Assembly: GCF_002252475.1 (NCBI RefSeq)
Contig: NZ_NNRK01000025.1
Span: 1 to 64,000, forward strand
Reading direction: 5' to 3'
Source: Brucella rhizosphaerae
GTDB taxonomy: Bacteria > Pseudomonadota > Alphaproteobacteria > Rhizobiales > Rhizobiaceae
Length of the DNA stretch: 64,000 bases
Shown: piece after piece, positions 34,959 through 47,736 of the stretch
How positions within the stretch are numbered: the stretch's first letter is position 1
Layout: the number at the start of each line of letters is the position of its first letter
The notes under the pieces: model-generated
Database searches by the model: none
Seen by the model: the letters and a program-made list of their open reading frames with translations, nothing else
What the model was told of the DNA's origin: nothing
Made by a program: the position numbers and the translations under genes

Positions 34959-35993
34959 ATGACAAATCCAAATGAGAGCGCCAGTCTGTTTCGGGTTGAA
35001 AATTTGCGCGTCGGCTTTGGCCGTGACGGTACAGTGCTTGATGCCGTCAGAGGCATCAATCTCGAATTGAAACGACGCGAGGTTTTGGGAATTGTCGGCG
35101 AATCCGGTTCCGGAAAATCCATCGGGATGCTGGCTTCTATCGGACTAAATCCACCAAATTCAAAAGTGACGGGCTCGGTCACTTTTCTGGGTGAAGAGCT
35201 GGTCGGCAAATCGCGCAGAGAAATGCGAAGCCTGCGCGGTTCGAAAATTGCCATGATTTTTCAGGACCCGCTCTCGTCGCTTAATCCGGTGATGAAGATC
35301 GGAGATCAGCTGATTGAAGCATTGCAGCTTCATCAACGAAAACTGAGCCGTAAGGCTGCAATGGCGCGCGCTATCGAGTTGCTCGAGCTTGTTTCCATCC
35401 CGCAACCGGATCAGCGGGTAAAGCAGTATCCGCATGAGTTTTCGGGCGGGATGCGGCAGCGTGTCATGATTGCCATGGCAGTTGCCAATGACCCCGACCT
35501 GCTGATTGCCGACGAGCCGACAACTGCGCTCGACGTGACTGTGCAGGCACAGATTATGGCGGTCCTGCGTGAGCTGCAAAACAAGCTGGGTCTGGGGTTA
35601 ATTCTCATCACGCACGACTTGGGTGTGCTTGCGGGTCATGCCGACCGCGTTGCGGTGGTCTATGCGGGCGAAGTGGTTGAAGAAGCCGATGTTTTCGAAC
35701 TTTTCGATAATCCCCGCCATCCCTATACGCGCGGATTGATTGCTTCGATCCCGACGCTCAGCGACAGCGGTGGCAAGCTTTATTCCATTGAAGGGGCGCC
35801 ACCTGTTTTGGGTGCGTTTCCAACCGGCTGCGCCTTTCATCCGCGTTGCGCTCATGCGCAGGATATCTGCAAAACAACACCACCCGCATACCAGCATTTC
35901 GGACGTCACATATCGGCATGCTACTTTGCTGACAGCCTGCCTGCATATCAACGCAAGGCCGATATGCCGGTCACGAAAGAGGCCGCACTATGA
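34959..35993 (+). CDS. Peptide-type ABC transporter ATP-binding protein (DppD-like)
   Basis: A 344-residue ATPase with Walker [11 protein letters not shown] (about residue 47), signature [14 protein letters not shown], Walker [19 protein letters not shown] and the C-terminal oligopeptide/dipeptide extension with the cysteines of [15 protein letters not shown], which in this family bind an iron-sulphur cluster. Start at 34959 follows GGAGAGCAAA, better than the TTG at 34947. Confidence 0.95.
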   Translation: MTNPNESASLFRVENLRVGFGRDGTVLDAVRGINLELKRREVLGIVGESGSGKSIGMLASIGLNPPNSKVTGSVTFLGEELVGKSRREMRSLRGSKIAMIFQDPLSSLNPVMKIGDQLIEALQLHQRKLSRKAAMARAIELLELVSIPQPDQRVKQYPHEFSGGMRQRVMIAMAVANDPDLLIADEPTTALDVTVQAQIMAVLRELQNKLGLGLILITHDLGVLAGHADRVAVVYAGEVVEEADVFELFDNPRHPYTRGLIASIPTLSDSGGKLYSIEGAPPVLGAFPTGCAFHPRCAHAQDICKTTPPAYQHFGRHISACYFADSLPAYQRKADMPVTKEAAL

Positions 35994-37015
35994 ACCCTGA
36001 TTTTTCATCACAGACGGCAACTCCATCCTTATCCGATGCAGCTCTTTCGGTTCGTAATCTTCGAAAGTCATTTCCGATCAAAGGTGGAACGGTCTTTCAG
36101 CGTGACATTGCCGAGGTGAAAGCGGTCGACGATATTTCGTTTGATCTGGCGAAGGGCGAAACCCTTGGTTTGGTCGGGGAATCTGGTTGTGGAAAATCCA
36201 CACTGGGGCGCTGTCTGCTGCGCCTGATTGAGCCGAGCAGCGGTGAGGTTCTGTTTCAGGGACAAAACGTGGCGCAGTTTTCGCCAAAAGAAATGCGTGC
36301 GGCGCGCAAGCATCTGCAATTTGTGTTTCAGGACCCGTTTGCTTCACTCCATCCGCGTATGCGGATCGAGGAAAGCATCGCTGAACCTCTGCGTATCAGC
36401 GATTTGTCACAGCAGCAGCGCAAAGAACGTGTGCAGGAGATGTTGCGGCTGGTCAGGCTTAACCCCGAGCACGGCAAGCGGTATCCGCACGAGCTTTCCG
36501 GTGGTCAGCGTCAACGTGTCGTGATTGCGCGAGCCTTAGCACTTAATCCGCAGGTCATGGTGCTTGATGAGCCGGTTTCGGCGCTCGATGTGTCCGTGCA
36601 GGCTGGCGTTCTGAACCTTCTTCAGGAAATTCAGGCCGAGTTTGGGACTTCATATATTTTCATTGCCCATGACCTGTCGGTTGTCCGGCATATCTCGCAC
36701 ACGGTCGCGGTCATGTATCTTGGACGTATCGTTGAAAAAGCCCCGGCCAGCGAACTCTATAGCCGCCCGCTTCATCCCTATACGCAGGCTTTGATGTCGG
36801 CGGTGCCGCTGGCTGACCCGGTTATTGAGCGAAAACGACAGCAAATTCTCCTGAAAGGCGATGTGCCAAGCCCGATCAATCCGCCGTCTGGTTGTCCGTT
36901 CCGTACGCGCTGTTTCAGGGCTGAAGCGATCTGTGCAGAGATCAGACCGGAGCTTGAGATGCAGGGAAATGGCCATGGTGTGGCCTGCCACTTTCCGCAG
37001 GAATGGCGATCATAA
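35990..37015 (+). CDS. Peptide-type ABC transporter ATP-binding protein (DppF-like)
   Basis: A 341-residue ATPase with Walker [12 protein letters not shown], signature [15 protein letters not shown], Walker [19 protein letters not shown] and the C-terminal [15 protein letters not shown] segment. Its start overlaps the DppD-like stop (ATGA), so the two are translationally coupled. It completes the importer of module E. Confidence 0.95.
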   Translation: MNPDFSSQTATPSLSDAALSVRNLRKSFPIKGGTVFQRDIAEVKAVDDISFDLAKGETLGLVGESGCGKSTLGRCLLRLIEPSSGEVLFQGQNVAQFSPKEMRAARKHLQFVFQDPFASLHPRMRIEESIAEPLRISDLSQQQRKERVQEMLRLVRLNPEHGKRYPHELSGGQRQRVVIARALALNPQVMVLDEPVSALDVSVQAGVLNLLQEIQAEFGTSYIFIAHDLSVVRHISHTVAVMYLGRIVEKAPASELYSRPLHPYTQALMSAVPLADPVIERKRQQILLKGDVPSPINPPSGCPFRTRCFRAEAICAEIRPELEMQGNGHGVACHFPQEWRS

Positions 37016-37095
37016 CAGTAATTCCGCCAATGAATTTTGGCTATCGGCTCCCGCCATTTGCGGGGTTGTTTGAGAAGGACGTGACCTTGACAATA

Positions 37096-38349
37096 ATGAA
37101 TGAACTGAAGGTTCCGGCTCAGGGCGATAGTAACGCTGCCCTGCCATTGGCTGGAATAAAAGTTCTCGATCTCTCTCGCGTTCTTGCCGGTCCCTGGGCC
37201 ACGATGAGCCTCGCTGATCTGGGCGCCGAGGTCTGGAAGATCGAGAATATTCAGGGTGGTGACGACACGCGTGCATGGTCCGTTCCCAATTATAAGGGGG
37301 CTAGCACTTATTTTCTCTGCGCGAACCGCGGTAAGAAAAGCCTGGCGCTCGATTTAAAATCACCTGAAGGCCTGAAAATTATTTACGAGTTGGCAAAACA
37401 GGCTGACGTCGTCGTCGAAAATTTTCGCGCCGGAACCGTCGAGCGCCTCAAGATCGATTACGATACTCTGAAGGCGCTTAACCCTGCGCTCATCTACTGC
37501 TCCATTTCCGGCTATGGTCAGACTGGACCTGAAGCTCAGCGCCCGGGTTATGATTTTGTGGTTCAGGCTGAAAGTGGCTTGATGTCGATAACCGGACAAA
37601 CCGACGGTGAACCGATGCGTATTGGTGTCGCCATGACGGATATTGTTGCCGGGATGGTCGGTACACAATCCATTCTTGCGGCACTTTATCAGCGCAAAAC
37701 CACTGGTGTCGGGCAGTTTGTCGATATTTCCTTGTTTGAATGCGCGCTGAATACGCTCATCAATATCGGCAGCGCGCACCTGAATGGCGGTCACGTACCC
37801 AAGCGCTTTGGCAACGCGCATCCCACGGTCGTTCCCTATCAGATTTTTGAATGTTCAGATGGTGCTTTTGCGCTTGCGGTTGGCAATGATCGCCAGTTCG
37901 CTATCCTTTGCGAAAAGATCATCGATCTGCCTGAACTTGCAGCAGATGAACGCTTCAAGACAGCAAGCGGTCGCGCCTTAAATCGGGTCGATCTGATCCC
38001 GCCTATGGCAAAACGCTTCTCCACCAATACCCGCGAATTCTGGATGGCTGAGTGCCTGCGAGCGGGTGTTCCCGCCGGCCAGGTGAAAACCGTTCCTGAA
38101 GCTTTTGAAAGCCCGAATGTGCTGGCGCGCGAAGTCGTGCAAACCTTGGAGAGCCCTTATCTGGGGCCGGTATCTCTGGTGCGGCCAGCACAGGGGTTGG
38201 AAGCCCAAAAGCAGGCATCTTACAAAGCACCACCGATGCTGGGTGAGGACAGTGTTTCTATTCTGGAGAATGTTCTCAGCATGGACAAGGTCAAGCTGGC
38301 TGAGCTGATCGATGCGGGCGTCATTCACCAATACCAGCCGACAGTTTAA
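37096..38349 (+). CDS. Type III CoA-transferase (CaiB/BaiF family)
   Basis: A 417-residue CoA-transferase with N-terminal block [19 protein letters not shown], the CoA-binding GADLGAEV-type segment, and the catalytic aspartate probably D153 in [11 protein letters not shown]. Family III enzymes move CoA between acids through an aspartyl thioester. Starts are uncertain: AAGGAC at 37075 could serve a TTG at 37087 or this ATG. It follows the transporter and precedes the aldehyde dehydrogenase and thiolase, so it probably activates the acid that enters beta-oxidation. Confidence 0.9.
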   Translation: MNELKVPAQGDSNAALPLAGIKVLDLSRVLAGPWATMSLADLGAEVWKIENIQGGDDTRAWSVPNYKGASTYFLCANRGKKSLALDLKSPEGLKIIYELAKQADVVVENFRAGTVERLKIDYDTLKALNPALIYCSISGYGQTGPEAQRPGYDFVVQAESGLMSITGQTDGEPMRIGVAMTDIVAGMVGTQSILAALYQRKTTGVGQFVDISLFECALNTLINIGSAHLNGGHVPKRFGNAHPTVVPYQIFECSDGAFALAVGNDRQFAILCEKIIDLPELAADERFKTASGRALNRVDLIPPMAKRFSTNTREFWMAECLRAGVPAGQVKTVPEAFESPNVLAREVVQTLESPYLGPVSLVRPAQGLEAQKQASYKAPPMLGEDSVSILENVLSMDKVKLAELIDAGVIHQYQPTV

Positions 38350-38364
38350 GAATAGGAGAGAGCG

Positions 38365-39813
38365 ATGGGAACTCAGGTTGAATATTCCGACGTGCAGCTC
38401 TTCATTGATGGAAAATGGCGTGATGGGTCGCGTGGCGAGACGATAGAGGTTCTAAATCCTGCCACCAATGAGGTCATTGGGCATATCGCCAAAGCCACCA
38501 CCACTGATCTTGATGATGCATTGACTGCTGCCGATCGCGGGTTTGAGATTTGGCGTAAGGTCTCGGCCTTTGATCGCTATAAAGTTTTGCGAAAGGCGGC
38601 TGATATCTTTCGCAGTCGTGGCGAAATCGTAGCCCATTTGCTGACGATGGAGCAGGGCAAGCCTCTGGCGGAAGCACGCACCGAAGCTGCGGCTGCCTGC
38701 GATTTGATCGATTGGTTTGCAGAAGAAGCGCGCCGCAGCTATGGGCGCATTGTCCCGCCGCGTTTTGCCCATGTCATGCAGTCCGAGGTTAAGGAACCGG
38801 TCGGGCCTGTAGCGGCGTTCACACCATGGAATTTCCCGATCAATCAGTCGGTTCGTAAAATATCGGCAGCACTTGCTGCTGGGTGTTCTATTATTTTGAA
38901 AGCTGCGGAAGATACGCCTGCTGCTCCAGCCGAGTTGGTGCGTGCTGTTGCTGATGCTGGTTTGCCAGACGGCGTCATCAATCTGGTTTATGGCGATCCG
39001 GCGGAAATTTCATCTTATCTGATCTCTCATCCGGTTATCAAAAAAGTATCGTTCACCGGTTCTACGCAGGTTGGTAAGCAGCTCGCGGCATTAAGCGGCT
39101 TGCATATGAAGCGGGCGACGATGGAGCTGGGCGGGCATGCGGCGGTCATCATCATGGCAGATGCTGACGTTGATCAGGCGATCAAGGTAGCGGCTGCGGC
39201 AAAGTTTCGAAATGCGGGACAGATTTGTATCGCACCAACTCGATTTCTGGTCGAAGAACCGGCTTACGAACGGGTCATTGAGGGACTTTCCAACTATGCA
39301 AGCGCGTTGAAAGTTGGAAATGGTCTGGATGCCGAAACGACCATGGGGCCGCTGGTCAATGCGCGCCGGGTCAATGCTATGGAACGCTTGATAGGCGAAG
39401 CACAAGAACACAACGCCGCTGTGGTTACAGGTGGTGAGCGCATCGGTAATCGCGGCAATTTTTTCCAGCCAACCGTACTGGCCGATGTGCCGCGCGATGC
39501 CGCAATCATGAATGAAGAACCGTTTGGTCCTGTGGCTCTTCTCAATAGTTTTCAGACACTGGACGAGGCGTTGAGTGAGGCTAATCGGCTTAACTATGGC
39601 CTTGCGGCCTATGCATTCACCGGATCATCAGCCAATGCCGCGAAAATCTCATCGTCCGTGCGCAGCGGGATGATCACCATCAATCATTATGGTCTGGCTC
39701 TGCCGGAAGTGCCATTCGGCGGCATCAACGATTCCGGTTACGGAACCGAAGGTGGTGCCGACGCGCTGGATGCTTACCAGAATACGAAATTCGTTTCGCA
39801 TTTGCAGGCCTGA
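38365..39813 (+). CDS. NAD(P)-dependent semialdehyde dehydrogenase (GabD-like)
   Basis: A 482-residue aldehyde dehydrogenase of the succinate-semialdehyde group. Catalytic E254 (TMELGGHAA) and C288 ([12 protein letters not shown]) are present, along with the FTGSTQVGK cofactor-binding segment and [22 protein letters not shown] precedes the ATG. In this operon, oxidation of a semialdehyde to the dicarboxylate that the CoA-transferase activates would make a coherent pathway; that link is inference. Confidence 0.93.
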   Translation: MGTQVEYSDVQLFIDGKWRDGSRGETIEVLNPATNEVIGHIAKATTTDLDDALTAADRGFEIWRKVSAFDRYKVLRKAADIFRSRGEIVAHLLTMEQGKPLAEARTEAAAACDLIDWFAEEARRSYGRIVPPRFAHVMQSEVKEPVGPVAAFTPWNFPINQSVRKISAALAAGCSIILKAAEDTPAAPAELVRAVADAGLPDGVINLVYGDPAEISSYLISHPVIKKVSFTGSTQVGKQLAALSGLHMKRATMELGGHAAVIIMADADVDQAIKVAAAAKFRNAGQICIAPTRFLVEEPAYERVIEGLSNYASALKVGNGLDAETTMGPLVNARRVNAMERLIGEAQEHNAAVVTGGERIGNRGNFFQPTVLADVPRDAAIMNEEPFGPVALLNSFQTLDEALSEANRLNYGLAAYAFTGSSANAAKISSSVRSGMITINHYGLALPEVPFGGINDSGYGTEGGADALDAYQNTKFVSHLQA

Positions 39814-39851
39814 ATGCGTCCAGAATTTTTCCAGAGCCAAGAGACTTCATA

Positions 39852-41054
39852 ATGAGTGACGCCTATATTTGTGACTATGTCCGTACGCCTATCGGTCGCT
39901 TTGGCGGTTCGCTTTCGTCTGTAAGAGCGGATGATCTCGGAGCTATTCCGTTCCGATCATTGATGGCACGCAATGCATTGGTCGACTGGGAAGCCGTCGA
40001 CGATGTTATTTTCGGCTCAGCCAATCAGGCAGGCGAAGACAACCGCAATGTCGCACGCATGTCGCTGCTTCTTGCTGGATTACCCGAGAGTGTATCCGGC
40101 ACCACCATTAATCGCCTGTGTGGCTCAGGCATGGATGCGGTTATCAGTGCCGCGCGTGCAATCAAAGCGGGCGAAGCGGAGTTGATCATCGCAGGTGGCG
40201 TCGAAAGCATGAGCCGCGCCCCATTTGTGATGCCGAAGGCCGATGCTGCATTTTCCCGTAAAGCGGAAATCTTTGATACAACAATCGGCTGGCGCTTTGT
40301 AAATCCGCTGATGAAAAAGCAATATGGCGTCGAATCCATGCCGGAGACCGGCGAAAATGTTGCTGAAGATTACCAGATCTCACGTGAAGATCAGGATGCC
40401 TTTGCGCTGCGCAGTCAGGCGAAAGCTGCCGCAGCACAGGCCAATGGACGTCTTGCGCAAGAAATCGTCTCAGTAAGCATTCCGCAGCGTAAAGGCGAAC
40501 CGGTCGTTGTGGATAGGGATGAACATCCGCGTGCCACCACGATGGAAGCACTTGCAAAGCTGGGCACGCCTTTTCGAGACGGTGGCACTGTGACGGCAGG
40601 CAATGCATCCGGCGTCAATGATGGTGCGGCGGCGTTAATCATTGCTTCTGAGGCGGCTATTCAGAAATATGGCCTGAAACCTCTTGCACGTATCGCTGGT
40701 GGTGCGGCGGCCGGTGTTCCGCCAAGGATCATGGGCATCGGCCCTCTGCCTGCCACACAAAAACTTCTGACCCGGCTTGGGGTCGGGATTGATGCGATCA
40801 ATGTGATTGAGCTTAACGAAGCGTTCGCGTCGCAAGGGCTGGCCGTTCTGCGGGAACTCGGAATTGCTGATGACGATAGCCGCGTCAATCCAAATGGTGG
40901 AGCAATCGCATTAGGGCACCCGCTGGGCATGTCAGGCGCACGCATTACAGGTTCGGCGGCGCTTGAACTTTCACTGACTGGTGGCCAATACGCATTGGCG
41001 ACAATGTGTATCGGTGTTGGGCAAGGGATTGCGATAGCGCTGGAACGAGTTTGA
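39852..41054 (+). CDS. Acetyl-CoA acyltransferase (thiolase, PaaJ/PcaF-like)
   Basis: A 400-residue thiolase. The acylated cysteine C90 is in NRLCGSGMDAV, the catalytic histidine in AIALGHPLGMSGARI and the second cysteine in TMCIGVGQGIAI. Length and start motif (DYVRTPIGRFGGSL) fit the 3-oxoadipyl-CoA thiolase group. It ends the module E operon and completes the beta-oxidation set with the genes at 23210-26828. It converges on the GntR gene with only 40 bases between. Confidence 0.94.
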   Translation: MSDAYICDYVRTPIGRFGGSLSSVRADDLGAIPFRSLMARNALVDWEAVDDVIFGSANQAGEDNRNVARMSLLLAGLPESVSGTTINRLCGSGMDAVISAARAIKAGEAELIIAGGVESMSRAPFVMPKADAAFSRKAEIFDTTIGWRFVNPLMKKQYGVESMPETGENVAEDYQISREDQDAFALRSQAKAAAAQANGRLAQEIVSVSIPQRKGEPVVVDRDEHPRATTMEALAKLGTPFRDGGTVTAGNASGVNDGAAALIIASEAAIQKYGLKPLARIAGGAAAGVPPRIMGIGPLPATQKLLTRLGVGIDAINVIELNEAFASQGLAVLRELGIADDDSRVNPNGGAIALGHPLGMSGARITGSAALELSLTGGQYALATMCIGVGQGIAIALERV

Positions 41055-41094
41055 CCCAGCGACGCGAACTCTGCACTTAAGTTTGTCTCACCAC

Positions 41095-42006
41095 TTACAC
41101 GTCCTCGGCACCAGATCGGCTGATGTGGCGCTTCAACAATGCTGCCGCGAATTCGAAATCCTTATTCTCGATGGCGTCCAAGATACCCAAATGGTCTGTA
41201 CAGGCCTTGCGAATACGTTCTTCGCCCAAACGGTCGAAGTCAGAATACTCCGTCATACGGCGCAGATGGTTCTGCCAGCGGACGGATTGCGTGAAAAAGC
41301 GATTGTTTGCCCATGAAACGATGGTTTCGTGAAAGTTCGCATTGGCATTGAACCAAAGGTCCCGGGTGAGGCTTTGGAGCGGCAATACGAGTATTTCTTT
41401 TTGCTCACGTTGTAGCGCAGCAAGTTGGTTCGGATCAGGGAAATAATCGGTTTGTGAAAGCGCCCCGCACTCAATCACCAGACGGAAGGCATAGCTTTCG
41501 TTGACAGCCCGCTCATTGTCGAGGGATTCCGCAAATCGCCAGCCATGGCCAGGCAGGCGCTCCGCCAGACCTTCGGTTGCAAAGCGCATCAATACACGCC
41601 GGACCACACCGCGCGTCGCACCGAGTTGGTCCGCAAGTTCTGCTTCCGAGACTTCATCTCCGACAACACCAGAGGCGCGTGAACTCATCAGACGTCTGTA
41701 AAGCTCTTCCGCCTCCGAGGGTGGCAGCAGCTTGTCGTTGAGTTCGTCCGGTTCAGGAAGGCGATGCAGCTGGTAGCCGCGATTTGGGGTCTGACTCACA
41801 ATACCTTGTTGCACCAGCAGGTTAAGCACCTGTCGAACGGGCGAACGCGATACGCGAAGCTCCTTGGCAATCGCCGCATCAGACAGCCGATCACCAATAT
41901 TCCAGCGAGCGGCGGATATGAGCGAGACCATTTTATGCGCAACTTCCGCCTGAAGGCTGCTCAGACCGGATTCGCCCTCTGTCGATCTCCTAACGTTCAT
42001 ATTCAC
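41095..42006 (-). CDS. GntR-family regulator with two predicted winged-HTH domains and FCD domain
   Basis: About 303 residues, longer than usual GntR-FCD proteins (about 230). The N-terminal winged HTH (about 15-75; AIAKELRVSRSPVRQVLNLL) is followed by a second HTH-like segment (about 100-155; ELADQLGATRGVVRRVLMRF) and a helical FCD-type domain (about 165-290; FHETIVSW, DHLGILDAI). The GTG at 42006 is chosen because AGGGGG lies eight bases before it; ATG 42000 is possible. It is divergent from the C45-hydrolase operon and probably controls it. Confidence 0.88.
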   Translation of the reverse strand: MNMNVRRSTEGESGLSSLQAEVAHKMVSLISAARWNIGDRLSDAAIAKELRVSRSPVRQVLNLLVQQGIVSQTPNRGYQLHRLPEPDELNDKLLPPSEAEELYRRLMSSRASGVVGDEVSEAELADQLGATRGVVRRVLMRFATEGLAERLPGHGWRFAESLDNERAVNESYAFRLVIECGALSQTDYFPDPNQLAALQREQKEILVLPLQSLTRDLWFNANANFHETIVSWANNRFFTQSVRWQNHLRRMTEYSDFDRLGEERIRKACTDHLGILDAIENKDFEFAAALLKRHISRSGAEDV

Positions 42007-42241
42007 GCCCAACACCCCCTGAATGTGCGTTCTCCCATGAATGTAAGTTCAAAGAATACGGGATATTTCGCAATAGGCCATTTCTTTCTCGTAATGCCTA
42101 TCCCATTGGAATGACAGGCTGACTCTGCATGTGATGGGTATAAATCAAATTGTTCCATATTCTAATAAAAAACTGTTGACTCCGCAATGATTGAATGTGA
42201 ATTGTATTAAGAAGATGCAAAATACAAAAAATGGAACGACA

Positions 42242-43408
42242 ATGTCTATTACCCCATTTCCTTTCATTACAGTTTCTGGTGCACCGGAAGAGCGCGGTCG
42301 CCAATATGGGGTTTTGGCTGCAGAGCGCATCCGGCGGAGTGCTGGCCTTTACTCAGGCACACTTGATGCGTTCGGTCTTTCGCCTGAGCGTAAACAGAGC
42401 CTGATTGAGGATTTCGCCGGACGGATCGAAGAATTCGATGCTTCTTACGTCGAGGAAATGCGCGGTATCGGCAAGGGGGCAGACGTTCCTTTCGAGCAGA
42501 TCGTCATGATCAATGCGCGTACGGAAGTCGTTGCGATGGCACGTGCGGAAACGGGTGCACCTGATCCGGAAGAGCAGGATGATGGTTGCACTGGCGCTCT
42601 CATCATGCCTGCAAAAAGTGCATCGGGTAATCTGGTGCATGGCCAGAACTGGGACTGGCGTTCGGAGTGTGTGGAAACCGGAATTGTGCTGCGTGTCCGC
42701 AACAATAGCGGTCCAGATTTTGTTACTTTTGTAGAGGCTGGTGGTCTGGCGCGTAGCGGCTTTAACGAAGCCGGTATCTCGATCACTGCCAATTATCTCG
42801 AATGCGAGCGCGACTATAAGAAGCTGGGTGTTCCGCTGGGATTAGTACGTCGCAAGGTGCTTGAGCAGGAGCACTTCGCCAAGGCGATCAAAGCAGTGGC
42901 CTCAACGCCAAAGTCTTGCTCAAACAACATCATGATCGCGACAAGCGCGGGCTTTGGTATCGACTTCGAATGTGCTCCGGATGAATCCTTCCCGATCCTG
43001 CCGGAAAACGATCTGATCGTTCATGCCAATCATTGGGTGAGCCCGATTGCGCTGACAAAGTTGCGCGATACCGGCATTCCATATGTGCCGGAAAGTTTCT
43101 ACCGCGATTGGCGCGTACGTCAGTGTCTTGAAGCGCATGGCGGCAAGATTGGTCGCGCTGAACTTAAAGAGGCACTGTTTGATGACTTCCTGACACCTTA
43201 TGCCGTGTGCCGTCCACCACGACCCGGCAACCACGACAATATCACGGCAACGGTTGCCATGGTGGTGATGGAAGCAGCTCTTGGCATGATGGAAATCGCG
43301 CCCTTGCCGGCATTGAATCGACAGTTCGCAACCTACTGTCTGCAGGATTATACGCCGCTTCCTTCCGATGCCGCGCCGCGCGCAAAATCCCTCTTTATCG
43401 AAGGCTAA
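42242..43408 (+). CDS. C45-family Ntn-hydrolase (acyl-CoA:6-aminopenicillanate acyltransferase-like)
   Basis: A 388-residue member of the peptidase C45 / penicillin acyltransferase family. The predicted self-cleavage site is DDGCTGAL with the nucleophile C116, released as the N terminus of the mature beta chain. The segments HGQNWDWR and ANHWVSP are typical. Bacterial relatives hydrolyse amide bonds of N-acyl compounds or peptides and seldom make penicillins. No signal peptide is seen, so it is cytoplasmic. It heads an operon with a peptide-type ABC transporter and an amidase, which supports degradation of imported amides. Confidence 0.9.
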   Translation: MSITPFPFITVSGAPEERGRQYGVLAAERIRRSAGLYSGTLDAFGLSPERKQSLIEDFAGRIEEFDASYVEEMRGIGKGADVPFEQIVMINARTEVVAMARAETGAPDPEEQDDGCTGALIMPAKSASGNLVHGQNWDWRSECVETGIVLRVRNNSGPDFVTFVEAGGLARSGFNEAGISITANYLECERDYKKLGVPLGLVRRKVLEQEHFAKAIKAVASTPKSCSNNIMIATSAGFGIDFECAPDESFPILPENDLIVHANHWVSPIALTKLRDTGIPYVPESFYRDWRVRQCLEAHGGKIGRAELKEALFDDFLTPYAVCRPPRPGNHDNITATVAMVVMEAALGMMEIAPLPALNRQFATYCLQDYTPLPSDAAPRAKSLFIEG

Positions 43409-43412
43409 AGAA

Positions 43413-44357
43413 ATGCTGCGCTTTGCGCTCTCCAGAATAGGCATGGCCATTCCAACATTGCTGATCGTGGCAGTGGCTGTGTTTGTGATTGTCCGGTTGA
43501 TACCGGGCGATCCTGCGGCCCTGATGCTGGGCGATTCTGCGGATGCGGCGACATTGGCTGCCTTGCGCGAACAGCTGGGGCTTAATCACAGTATTCTGAC
43601 CCAGTTTCTGATCTGGGGTGGCAATGTTTTGCATGGCGATCTTGGTGTTTCCATTGCCAATCAGCAGCCAGTGTTGTCGCTGGTTCTGGAGCGGTTTTCC
43701 GTCAGCGCGCGTATTGTATTGTCTGCAGTGGTACTTTCCACGCTCGTCGCTGTTCCACTTGGAATGATTGCGGCGTGGAAGCAGAATAGCCTGACGGATC
43801 TGACACTTGTGACCTGTGCCACATTGCTGTTGTCGATCCCCGCTTTCTGGATGGGCTTGCTTCTGTTGCTCGCTTTTGGCCTGAAACTAGGCTGGTTGCC
43901 GATTGTCGGCTATGTCAGTTTTGGCGAGAACCCGTGGAAGGCTTTCCTCTATCTGGTGCTGCCAATCACAACGCTGTTTCTGCATGAAATTGGCGTCATC
44001 CTGCGCATGGCGCGAGCATCAACCCTTGAAGTGCTGAACCTTGATTACATCACGCATGCGCGTGCCAAGGGCCTCTCGGAAGCGACGGTCATGTGGCGCC
44101 ATGCCTTTCGCAATGCATTCGGTCCCACCTGGACATTGCTTGGTTTGATCCTCGGAAATCTTCTTGGTGGCATTGCTGTAGTGGAAACGGTTTTCACCAT
44201 TCCGGGTCTCGGCAGGCTTCTGGTTGATGCGATTTTTGCCCGCGATTATCCGGTTATTCAGGGCTGCTTGCTGTTTACAGCCTGTGTTTATGTGCTGGTC
44301 AATCTGATCGTGGATCTTCTCTATCCGTTCTTCGACCCGAAGGTGACGGCAAAATGA
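43413..44357 (+). CDS. Peptide-type ABC transporter permease (DppB-like), second system
   Basis: A 314-residue permease with six transmembrane segments and end block VETVFTIPGLGRLLVDAIFARDYPVIQG. The coupling region is YITHARAKGLSEATVMWRHA. The ATG at 43413 follows the C45-hydrolase stop by four bases. The reading frame upstream to 43368 overlaps the hydrolase and is not used. Confidence 0.94.
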   Translation: MLRFALSRIGMAIPTLLIVAVAVFVIVRLIPGDPAALMLGDSADAATLAALREQLGLNHSILTQFLIWGGNVLHGDLGVSIANQQPVLSLVLERFSVSARIVLSAVVLSTLVAVPLGMIAAWKQNSLTDLTLVTCATLLLSIPAFWMGLLLLLAFGLKLGWLPIVGYVSFGENPWKAFLYLVLPITTLFLHEIGVILRMARASTLEVLNLDYITHARAKGLSEATVMWRHAFRNAFGPTWTLLGLILGNLLGGIAVVETVFTIPGLGRLLVDAIFARDYPVIQGCLLFTACVYVLVNLIVDLLYPFFDPKVTAK

Positions 44358-45168
44358 AAAATATCTCTCTCAACGCACTAATTGGTGGAACATTGACTGC
44401 AACGCTGCTGACGATAGCAATCGTTGGTTCAGTCTGGACACCTTATAATCCGCTCGCGCTCGACTTTTCGGCACGTCTTGCATCGCCAAATGCTGCACAT
44501 TGGTTGGGTACGGATGAGTTTGGACGTGATCAGCTAAGCCGCCTCATGCAAGGCGCATCAGCCAGCGTTTCCATCAGCGTTTTCACAGTCTTTCTCGCCA
44601 CTTTGGGTGGGGTTTTGATTGGTGCGACCAGTGGCTTTCTGCGTGGCTGGTTCGACCGGTTGCTTATGATGGTCAATGATGCGCTGCTGGCGTTCCCCGG
44701 CATCTTGATGGCTCTTGGTCTTCTGGCAGTCTTTGGTGCCAACAAGAACGGCATCATCCTCGCACTGGCTCTGGCTTATATGTCATCGGTTATCCGTGTT
44801 GTGCGCGGTACGGTGTTGAGCCTGCGTGAAAGAGAGTTTGTCGAGGCATCCCGCGTTATGGGGAACTCGGAACTTTACACGATGGTGCGCCATATTCTGC
44901 CCAATTGCCTTGCGCCTGTTCTGGTCATGGCGACGTCTATGTGCGGCTGGGCAATTCTTGCAGAAAGCTCGCTCAGCTTTCTGGGTTTGGGTGTGCCGCC
45001 GCCAGCACCCACATGGGGTAACATGCTAGCCGGAAGCCGGAATTTCATTGAGCAGGCCGTGTGGCTTGGCATTTTTCCAGGCCTTGCAATTTCGCTGTCG
45101 CTGCTCGGTATTAATCTTCTTGGTGACGCGTTGCGCGACCGCCTCGACCCACGCATGAGGAAGCGTTC

Positions 45169-45172
<4 letters not shown>
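44354..45172 (+). CDS. Peptide-type ABC transporter permease (DppC-like), second system
   Basis: A 272-residue permease with HWLGTDEFGRDQLSRLMQGA near residue 45 and the coupling motif REREFVEASRVMGNSELYTM. It overlaps both neighbours by four bases (ATGA), so the transporter genes are translationally coupled. Confidence 0.95.
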
Positions 45173-46831
<1,659 letters not shown>

Positions 46832-46845
<14 letters not shown>

Positions 46846-47698
46846 AGAACAGCCTGTAACCAAGCGGCAGGGCCATGGCAAAAAGCTCAGTTTCTATGAT
46901 TTTGGAGCGACAACTTTCTTTGCGAGCCAGTTTGATCAGCGGTTCAGCTACTGCCTTTATGTGCCGGAAGACTATGATGAAGACGGTACGGAAACACACG
47001 AGCTGATCGTTATAATTCACGGCACTGGACGCACCGCGGCGCAATATCGCGATCATTTTGCAAATTTTGCGCAGAAGAACCGCTGCATTGTGCTGGCACC
47101 GCTGTTTCCTGCGGGCATTGTCGTGCAGGGCGACCTCGCCAATTACAAGCGTATCGAGTTTCACGGTATTCGCTTTGATCTCATTCTGCTGTCGATGATT
47201 GATGAAGTGGCGGCCAAATATCGCCTCAAGAGTAATCGCGCGATCATGTATGGCTTTTCTGGCGGCGGGCAGTTCTGCCAGCGCTTTTTCATGCTGCATC
47301 CGCAACGGCTCAAGGCCGTATCCATAGGTGCACCCGGCGTCGTGACACTGCTCAATCAGGATTATGACTGGTGGACGGGCGTGCGCGATGTTGAAGCGCG
47401 TTTTGGTTGTCGTATTGATCTTGAAGCGATGAAAGCGGTGACGGTTCAAACGGTTATCGGCGAGGAAGATACTGCAACCTGGGAAATCGCCATTCCGCGC
47501 GACAGCGCCTTCTGGATAGATGGTGCAGATTTGCAGGGCGATTGCCGTATCGACCGTATTGAGGCGCTGGCCCGGTCTTTCGAGACACATGGCATTGCAG
47601 TTCGCAGAGACAGAGTGCCGGGCGTGGCACACGAGCCTTTCAAAGTGCTGGAACCTGTCGAAGCGTTCTTCGCAGATGTTCTGAGGTCGCAAAACTGA
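46832..47698 (+). CDS. Alpha/beta hydrolase
   Basis: A 288-residue alpha/beta-hydrolase with the oxyanion region IIHGTGRTAAQY and the nucleophile elbow YGFSGGGQF (S143); the catalytic histidine is probably in PGVAHEPFK near the C terminus. It is cytoplasmic and has the layout of poly(3-hydroxyalkanoate) depolymerase-like or esterase-type members. The ATG at 46832 follows GGGAGGAGGG and overlaps the ATPase gene by 14 bases. It probably cleaves an ester or amide from the imported compound. Confidence 0.85.
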
Positions 47699-47736
47699 CC
47701 ACGCCACAAAATCAAAAATAAAAAGGGGAAATCAAA

